43,934 bases of DNA, taken from the NCBI GenBank assembly GCA_934623455.1, contig CAKTVK010000005.1:1-43934 (forward strand), in the 5' to 3' direction. The notes beneath the pieces are model-generated. The model had not been told where the DNA came from. It ran no database searches and was given only the letters and a program-made list of their open reading frames with translations. Each line of letters opens with the position of its first letter. Within the stretch, counting starts at the first letter, position 1. The position numbers and the translations under genes are program-made. Below are positions 39,494-43,934 of this stretch, piece after piece. Source of the stretch: an uncultured Eggerthellaceae bacterium. Lineage in GTDB: Bacteria > Actinomycetota > Coriobacteriia > Coriobacteriales > Eggerthellaceae.

Positions 39494-39716
39494 TCAAGCA
39501 AAATACGCGAGATAACCTATATCACTCTTTCGGTAGTGCGCGCTGCGGGGATTAGCATGCGGTAACAGCGGAAAGATGGTAGGTGTCACCAGCTTTTTAT
39601 CGGCGTACCATCGGCTCATTTCCCCAGTGGTCACACCAGCCACGCAGTGTCTGCGCCTCGGTTGCAATGCTGTAGCCATCGGCCGCTATCTTGTATATTT
39701 CGTCAAAATGCGCCAT
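39494..39716 (-). pseudogene. Frameshifted N-terminal remnant of an AbiEi-like antitoxin
   Basis: From ATG 39716 one frame reads MAHFDEIYKIAADGYSIATEAQT, the typical start of AbiEi-type (type IV) antitoxins. Around 39650 the reading passes to another frame, which continues CVAGVTTGEMSRWYADKKLVTPT, the second half of the N-terminal winged-helix motif, and ends at a stop at 39494. The rest of the protein and any AbiEii toxin are missing. It is a decayed fragment, recognised by motif only. Confidence 0.5.
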
Positions 39717-39765
39717 GCCAAATTGCCAACACTTTTGTACGTGTTTTGACATATCTAGTTTGTAC

Positions 39766-39787
39766 TTGAGGTAATTTGTTTGTAGAA
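39766..39787. repeat. 22-bp direct repeat, left copy
   Basis: TTGAGGTAATTTGTTTGTAGAA... recurs at 41752-41773 with one difference (C for T). The copies enclose the 167-residue gene, an IS3 tail and the YefM-YoeB pair. They may be target duplications or leftovers of recombination. Confidence 0.6.
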
Positions 39788-39969
39788 TGCGTATCGCAGC
39801 ATAGATGGCGCATGTTTCCGGGGATGATTGGTGCAACGCTCCAACGGAAGTCGTTACGCTTTTTATTGGGCGCCCGTCGGGCTAGCTGGATCTGAACGTG
39901 CTGGTAAAAGTCTCTACTCGCCAATGCCAATGGGCTAATCTTCGTCTCCTCGACTGTCGCAACCAAAGC

Positions 39970-40473
39970 TCACGGATACCTCTTGTGGACTCCCATGGCC
40001 TGCTCTACAGCTGCAATCATCTTCTCGTAAATCGGCTCCTGGTCTTCGGGCCATACGGTCGAGATGCTCTCGTGCACAATGGGCTCCTCGCCTTCGCCGG
40101 AAATCACTAGGTCTATGCACCAACCGTCTCTGTATCCCCACAATTTTCGCTCCAGGAGCAAATGCCGGTGCTTTATTAGGGGGCTGCTCGCCATCTCCTT
40201 CAATTTTGACAGTGTGCCCGTTGAAAGTTTTTTACTGACCGCGCCCATCCAACGTTCATCCAGCCTTGTAGCCACTTGCTCGCATATTCGAGAATACGTC
40301 TGGCGCTCCAAAAGCGAGGGGGAGCGTGCCAGCGGCTCGAACTTTCGCATCCGAGACCGGAATTCCTCGTCGAAATCGCCATAGCAGTACGAGATTGTTC
40401 CCTCTTCCAGGTCGATTAAGGCGCGGTATCTGAGGATGCCGCTCGATATTTGCTTGATTATCGTATAAGCCAT
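39970..40473 (-). CDS. Hypothetical protein, 167 residues
   Basis: A 167-residue soluble protein starting MAYTIIKQISSGILRYRALIDLEEGTISYCYGDFDEEF. It has a plausible beta-rich N-terminus and a helical middle. The family is not recognised. The ribosome site is weak (GGCGAGACGG). It is surrounded by fragments of an AbiEi-like gene and a transposase, and may itself be truncated or a passenger. Codon use is regular, which supports coding. Confidence 0.45.
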   Translation of the reverse strand: MAYTIIKQISSGILRYRALIDLEEGTISYCYGDFDEEFRSRMRKFEPLARSPSLLERQTYSRICEQVATRLDERWMGAVSKKLSTGTLSKLKEMASSPLIKHRHLLLERKLWGYRDGWCIDLVISGEGEEPIVHESISTVWPEDQEPIYEKMIAAVEQAMGVHKRYP

Positions 40474-41129
40474 TGCCGTCTCGCCAAACTCGTCCGTTAC
40501 CTACCCTTATTGCAAGAATGGGGATAAACCCCCCTTGTACGGCCATTCTACGATACGCGCGTACGCGAGGGTGTACGACAAAAGGGGCAGCCGGAAAATA
40601 TGACGAAAGAGGGGTGCAATCGGCACCCCTTGTGCCACTGTGGGTTGCACGGGCGTGATAGATTTGCCTGCGAACGAGATCGACCGCTGCATCCGCTGGC
40701 ACGACGAGAAGAGGGCGAAGCGGTCGCTCTGGGGGATGAGCCCGCTGCAATACGGACGCAGCCTGGGCTTTGTCGCATAATTGTCAGGTACGGAAAAACC
40801 GTACCACCCCCACTTGTCAACGGGAATGGGGCAGATTCAGATTCAATGCCAATGAAGTATCTTTGGCATCGGATATTGTGGAGGCGTTAAACGACGAGGG
40901 GGAATACAGTATGAGGGTCGAAGATTTTGGACGCGATGACTAACTATGTCGCTTTCCAGAATCCTCTTGTGAGGCAGTGTTTCTCTGCAATATAGAATGG
41001 TCCGGCAGAATCGATCTATCGCGGCCGGACCTGGCTTTCCACCCCGTCGCCGGTATGATGAATCGATCCTGCCGGCCGTTTTTCGGCTCGATCCGCTCTC
41101 GGAGAACCCGTCCATGTCCGCCGGCTGAC
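40474..41129. other. Mobile-element debris without an intact gene
   Basis: Besides the IS3 tail (40655-40780), this stretch has the hairpin GGGGTGC-AATCG-GCACCCC (40611-40629), the hairpin GGTACGG-A5-CCGTACC (40787-40805) just after the transposase stop, and a short + frame ending at 40943 (...EVSLASDIVEALNDEGEYSM...) that looks like the C-terminus of a truncated protein of unknown kind. Confidence 0.5.
40655..40780 (+). pseudogene. C-terminal fragment of an IS3-family transposase
   Basis: The frame reads NEIDRCIRWHDEKRAKRSLW then GMSPLQYGRSLGFVA-stop, matching the end of IS3-family OrfB transposases (WYNxxRIKxSLGGMSPxxYRxxLG). Only about 41 codons remain and no 5' part or inverted repeat pair is seen, so it is inactive. 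Confidence 0.75.
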
Positions 41130-41426
41130 TTATTTCATGGTTTCGTAATGAATCCACATGCTGAGCACCTTGACGATGCCTTCGTAGGACGTGCCTCCTT
41201 CGACGATCCCGCTCTCGACCACCTCGTAGACGAAGCGGTGCTGCCTGTTAATGCGTCGCAAGCACATCCCCTGCAGGCTTCCGACGAGCGGTTCGAAGGC
41301 GGGCGGGAAGCCGAAGGGATCTTGCGCCACGACGGCGACGAGCTCCCTCGCCTTCCCATCAAGTCCGGCGGACTTGAGTCTCTTTGCATCTTTTGCGGCC
41401 TGCTTGGTGAATTTGACCAGGTACAT
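41130..41426 (-). CDS. yoeB: YoeB/Txe-family mRNA-cleaving toxin
   Basis: A 98-residue protein with the RelE-superfamily fold pattern (MYLVKFTKQAAKDAKRLKSAGLDGKARELV, DPFGFPPAFEPLVGSLQGMCLRRINRQHRFVYEVV, YEGIVKVLSMWIHYE). The YoeB-type core (F.PLxGxLxGxxSRRIxxxHRxVYxV) and the C-terminal W-xHY are kept. It should cut mRNA at the ribosome when free of its antitoxin. The start ATG 41426 lies 2 bp after the antitoxin stop, the normal coupled order. The C-terminus is about 10 residues longer than E. coli YoeB. Confidence 0.85.
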   Translation of the reverse strand: MYLVKFTKQAAKDAKRLKSAGLDGKARELVAVVAQDPFGFPPAFEPLVGSLQGMCLRRINRQHRFVYEVVESGIVEGGTSYEGIVKVLSMWIHYETMK

Positions 41427-41428
41427 CT

Positions 41429-41680
41429 CTACCAGCCTAGATCGCTGGCGGAAACGCAATCCGCCAGGCTTTCCTCGTGCGCGGAGATGAGCTTTTCGGC
41501 CATGCCCGGCACGCCCATGAGGTAGAGGGTCTCCTCGATAGATGCCCAGTCGTCCTCGCCCACGAGCACGGCGCCCTTGCCCTTGGTGCTGGTTATGGTG
41601 ATGGGCCGGCAATCCTCGTTCACCCGGGCGATGAGGTTGTAGATGTCGTTGCGCGCGGCTGTCGCGGTGATGCTTGTCAT
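41429..41680 (-). CDS. yefM: YefM-family antitoxin
   Basis: An 83-residue Phd/YefM antitoxin: an N-terminal DNA-binding part (MTSITATAARNDIYNLIARVNEDCRPITITSTKGKGAVLVGEDDWASIEETLYLMGVP) and a C-terminal toxin-binding tail (MAEKLISAHEESLADCVSASDLGW). I chose ATG 41680 because it matches the family start and GGAGG lies about 6 bp upstream. It neutralises YoeB and represses the operon; a perfect dyad lies upstream. Confidence 0.85.
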   Translation of the reverse strand: MTSITATAARNDIYNLIARVNEDCRPITITSTKGKGAVLVGEDDWASIEETLYLMGVPGMAEKLISAHEESLADCVSASDLGW

Positions 41681-41712
41681 AGTGGGCCTCCTTTCGTCTG
41701 CAATCATTTTAC

Positions 41713-41730
41713 CGTACGTAATAACGTACG
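41713..41730 (-). promoter_or_regulatory. Palindromic operator of the YefM-YoeB pair
   Basis: CGTACGT-AATA-ACGTACG is a perfect 7-bp dyad 33 bp upstream of the antitoxin start. It holds GTAC cores at each arm, like the TGTACA cores bound by YefM elsewhere. Confidence 0.65.
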
Positions 41731-41751
41731 TCAACGAAGCTCGAGCGGTGG

Positions 41752-41773
41752 TTGAGGTAATTTGTTTGCAGAA
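41752..41773. repeat. 22-bp direct repeat, right copy
   Basis: This copy matches 39766-39787 except for one base. It lies just upstream of the toxin-antitoxin operator. Confidence 0.6.
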
Positions 41774-41893
41774 CATCTTGTTTGTTGCACGCTGAGTGGC
41801 TGGTCGGGAATCGCTAAGTTTAGATTGCTCGGGTGCATGAAGCGATAATTCAGATTCACTCAGAAAAAGAGGTCCCGGCTGGGACCTCCTCGT

Positions 41894-42877
41894 CTACTCG
41901 GCGCTGTTTGCAATTGCTTTGTCGATGAGCGCGTTGAGCGCTTTCGCCTGCTCGTCAGAGGTGATTGCTCCTACGACTTGGCCCACAATCTGGCCGTTTT
42001 TGTCAACAACGTAGGTGGTGGGGTACGAATACAGTCCCGACGTGAATTTGCCAGCTTCGCTGTTCGACGCGAACCAAACGTTTTGGTATGTAACGCCCTT
42101 CTTGGCTAGGATGTCTTTTGCCTCGGAGATTGCGGTCTTGTCGCCATCCAGGGTGAAGGAATTGATGCCCACCACAGAGCCGCCTTTCTCGGCGAGCGTC
42201 TTGTTCAGCGCTTCCAAGTCTCCCAGCTCACCCACGCACGGCTTGCAGGTGGTGAACCAGAAATTCACAACGGTCACCGTGTTGTTGGCAAAAAGATCGC
42301 TGCTGTTCACTTCCTTGCCATCAAGGTCTTTGCCCTGGAAGCTGGGGAATTTCATCAGGTCGCTGGCGTTCGTGCTACTGGAGTTGCCCGTGCCGCCCGT
42401 CATGCCGGCGCTTGATGCATCAACGCTTTCGCCTTCGCTTGGCTTGCTGCCGCACCCCGGGTATTTCTGCTCAAGAACGGTGAGTTTGTTTTCGATCTCC
42501 TTGATTTGCTGCGCGCCTTCCTTGAGCGTTTTCAGCTCGGCGGCGGTGAATTTATCCTTGGCGCCTTCAATGGTGGCAAGCAGGAAATCGCCGTAATTCG
42601 AGCCGTCTTCTATCATTGGCGTATTTTTGTTAGCCGACAGAAACACTTTCTCCCACAGGCTGGAATTGCTGGTCAGAATGTCGTTTTCCTTTTGCATGAG
42701 CTGGGCAAACAGCGTTGCTGCTTCATCGGCGCTGCTGGGCTCCGTTGCCATGAGCGCCGCAATATCGGAATTGCTGCCCGATGCGCTGCTTTGGGCACCT
42801 TTGTCTGCCTGGCAGGCCGCAAGGCAGATTGCCAGGGCGGCCGCTACGAGCATCGCTATAATCTTCGATAGTTTCAT
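41894..42877 (-). CDS. TlpA-like thioredoxin-fold lipoprotein
   Basis: A 327-residue exported lipoprotein: a signal peptide with lipobox LAAC (C22), a Ser/Asp-rich linker, a helical region (about 50-140), then a TlpA/ResA-type thioredoxin domain from about 175 with the redox motif C212-K-P-C215 (FWFTTCKPC) and the cis-proline loop SYPTTYVVD. It should reduce or exchange disulfides outside the membrane. The GAAAGGAAA before the ATG is a good ribosome site. It lies downstream of the membrane ferredoxin, which probably supplies electrons; this set recurs in anaerobic Actinobacteria and clostridia (from memory). Confidence 0.88.
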   Translation of the reverse strand: MKLSKIIAMLVAAALAICLAACQADKGAQSSASGSNSDIAALMATEPSSADEAATLFAQLMQKENDILTSNSSLWEKVFLSANKNTPMIEDGSNYGDFLLATIEGAKDKFTAAELKTLKEGAQQIKEIENKLTVLEQKYPGCGSKPSEGESVDASSAGMTGGTGNSSSTNASDLMKFPSFQGKDLDGKEVNSSDLFANNTVTVVNFWFTTCKPCVGELGDLEALNKTLAEKGGSVVGINSFTLDGDKTAISEAKDILAKKGVTYQNVWFASNSEAGKFTSGLYSYPTTYVVDKNGQIVGQVVGAITSDEQAKALNALIDKAIANSAE

Positions 42878-42896
42878 GGTTCGTTTCCTTTCTTTT

Positions 42897-43820
42897 TTAT
42901 TCGACTATTGCTTCTTCTTTGTTTTTCGTTGCGGTGCTGCAAGAGTTTTTCTCGGGAAGGTCCAGGCCGTAACGGAAGCTCACGGCGCAGGTGGGGCAGG
43001 CGCTTATACACTTGCCGCAGCGGATGCATTCGGTGCTGTTCGGCGATTCCGTAATGGCCACATCCATTTTGCACGCTGCCGCGCATGTTCCGCATGAAAC
43101 GCATTTGTGCTGGTCAACCTTGATTCCTAGCAGTGAAACCTTGTTCATGAGCCCGTAAAACGCGCCCAAGGGACAAATCCATTTGCAAAACGGACGGTAA
43201 AACAGCACGGCCAGCACAACAATTGCAATCAAAACTGCAAGCTTCCAGCTGAACAGCGTCCCGAGTGCAGAACGTATGCCCTGGTCAACGGCGGCCAAGG
43301 GAATTGCCCCTTCAAGAACGCCTTGCGGGCAAATATACTTGCAGAAGAAGGGATCGCCCATTCCCACGTCGTTTACCACCAGCGCGGGGAGTAAAATCAC
43401 GGTAAGCAGAAGCACAACGTATTTCAGATACGTGAGCGGCTTGAGCTTTTTCGTGGACAGTTTCTTGCTGGGAATTTTGTGCAGCAAATCTTGCAACCAG
43501 CCAAAGGGACACAAGAAACCGCAGATGAAACGCCCGAGCAGCACTCCTAGTAGAATGAGGAATCCCGTTACATAATAGGAGAAGCTGAATTTCGATGACC
43601 CCACCACTGACTGAAACGCGCCAATGGGACACGCACCCGTGGCGGCGGGGCAGGAGTAGCAGTTTAGGCCGGGGACGCAGACTGCTTTTCCTTCGCCCTG
43701 GTAGATTCCGCCTTTGACGAAGTTCGGCAAGTGTATATTGGTGAGCAGCGTTGCTCCTGCTTGAATCCAGCCGCGAAAACGGCTTAGGAACAACGATGCG
43801 CGCGGATTCTTCTTATCCAA
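42897..43820 (-). CDS. NapH-like membrane 4Fe-4S electron-transfer protein
   Basis: A 307-residue membrane protein with about five hydrophobic segments and paired cysteine motifs of the NapH/NosR/CcoG type (LNCYSCPAATGACPIGA, CGFLCPFGW, CKYICPQG, CKWICPLGA). Two C-terminal ferredoxin clusters follow (CVSCGTCAAACKMDVA and CIRCGKCISACPTCA). It should pass electrons from the quinone pool or cytoplasm to an exported partner, here likely the TlpA-like lipoprotein. I propose the TTG at 43820 as start: GGAG lies about 10 bp upstream, and the codon overlaps the end of the upstream small gene. The frame is open further up, but through that gene. Confidence 0.8.
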   Translation of the reverse strand: MDKKNPRASLFLSRFRGWIQAGATLLTNIHLPNFVKGGIYQGEGKAVCVPGLNCYSCPAATGACPIGAFQSVVGSSKFSFSYYVTGFLILLGVLLGRFICGFLCPFGWLQDLLHKIPSKKLSTKKLKPLTYLKYVVLLLTVILLPALVVNDVGMGDPFFCKYICPQGVLEGAIPLAAVDQGIRSALGTLFSWKLAVLIAIVVLAVLFYRPFCKWICPLGAFYGLMNKVSLLGIKVDQHKCVSCGTCAAACKMDVAITESPNSTECIRCGKCISACPTCAVSFRYGLDLPEKNSCSTATKNKEEAIVE

Positions 43821-43932
43821 TTCCGATGCACTCCAAACACAGTCGTATCGCTTTGCCCAGCACCAGGTCTGCTTCGCCGCGCATGACGCCGAAACACAAC
43901 AGCGCAACGCCGGCAATCAGCAGGGCAACTTG
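43813..43932 (-). CDS. CD1871A-like small CXXC membrane protein, 5'-truncated by window edge
   Basis: The last 39 codons read QVALLIAGVALLCFGVMRGEADLVLGKAIRLCLECIGIG-stop, with one membrane helix and the C-L-E-C-I-G-I-G end of the CD1871A family of small CXXC proteins. These genes commonly sit next to NapH-like ferredoxins and TlpA-like proteins, as here. Its stop overlaps the proposed TTG start of the ferredoxin gene by a few bases, implying coupling. The start lies beyond the window. Confidence 0.75.
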   Translation of the reverse strand, partial: QVALLIAGVALLCFGVMRGEADLVLGKAIRLCLECIGIG

Positions 43933-43934
43933 GG

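Noticed and set aside
1..43934. tRNA, rRNA or tmRNA genes and integrase attachment sites
   Set aside because: No T-loop-like GGTTCGAATCC box within a cloverleaf and no integrase gene was found by reading; a tRNA search tool would be decisive.

Overview
The window looks like a chromosomal segment of a gut-type actinobacterium of the class Coriobacteriia (Eggerthellales-like). This is inferred from gene content: a DUF5692-type membrane protein pair, a TlpA / NapH-like ferredoxin / CD1871A-like cluster, AbiEi-like and TnpV remnants, and actinobacterial codon use. No rRNA or tRNA gene and no CRISPR array was seen.

Left third (1-16.7 kb): an accessory, defence-island-like region read almost wholly on the + strand. 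It opens with the 3' part of a BREX brxL gene and an unrecognised 451-residue protein. Next comes an inverted AlbA_2/Schlafen-type regulator broken by an in-frame TGA and preceded by a three-copy, 21-bp-phased operator-like array. The centre is a compact cluster: DUF2201-like/VWA protein, MoxR AAA+ ATPase, LRR/ankyrin-like protein, HEPN-like protein, a 65-residue protein, a large protein with an N-terminal 'FVTNSSS' motif, a radical SAM/SPASM enzyme, a 263-residue unknown with a decayed tandem paralogue, and a DUF1351-DEDDh exonuclease fusion. A scar at 9693-9897 joins a copy of the sequence upstream of the VWA gene to a copy of the moxR 3' end, so a second VWA-MoxR module seems to have been present and lost. 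This cluster is my best candidate for an undescribed system: an AAA+/VWA chaperone pair with a putative HEPN RNase, a putative nuclease and a radical-SAM modification step.

Middle (16.7-33.6 kb): more ordinary genes. They are a DHA2 drug exporter, a convergent MATE exporter with an aldo/keto reductase, a divergent LysR regulator, a 1295-residue sortase-anchored surface protein, two small XRE regulators each with a triple operator array, a short UvrA-like ABC ATPase, and a TetR regulator downstream of two DUF5692-type membrane paralogues.

Right third (33.6-43.9 kb): a patchwork of mobile-element debris and small accessory units. It includes a tnpV pseudogene with three nonsense changes, a rhuM gene with a small zinc-ribbon-like ORF upstream, two copies of a small unknown gene (both broken), and a tight three-gene operon (helical protein, TerB-like protein, glycine-zipper membrane protein). 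After that come a frameshifted AbiEi-like remnant, an IS3-type transposase tail and a YefM-YoeB toxin-antitoxin pair. The window ends in a redox cluster on the minus strand: a TlpA-like lipoprotein, a NapH-like membrane ferredoxin, and a CD1871A-like small CXXC protein cut by the window edge.
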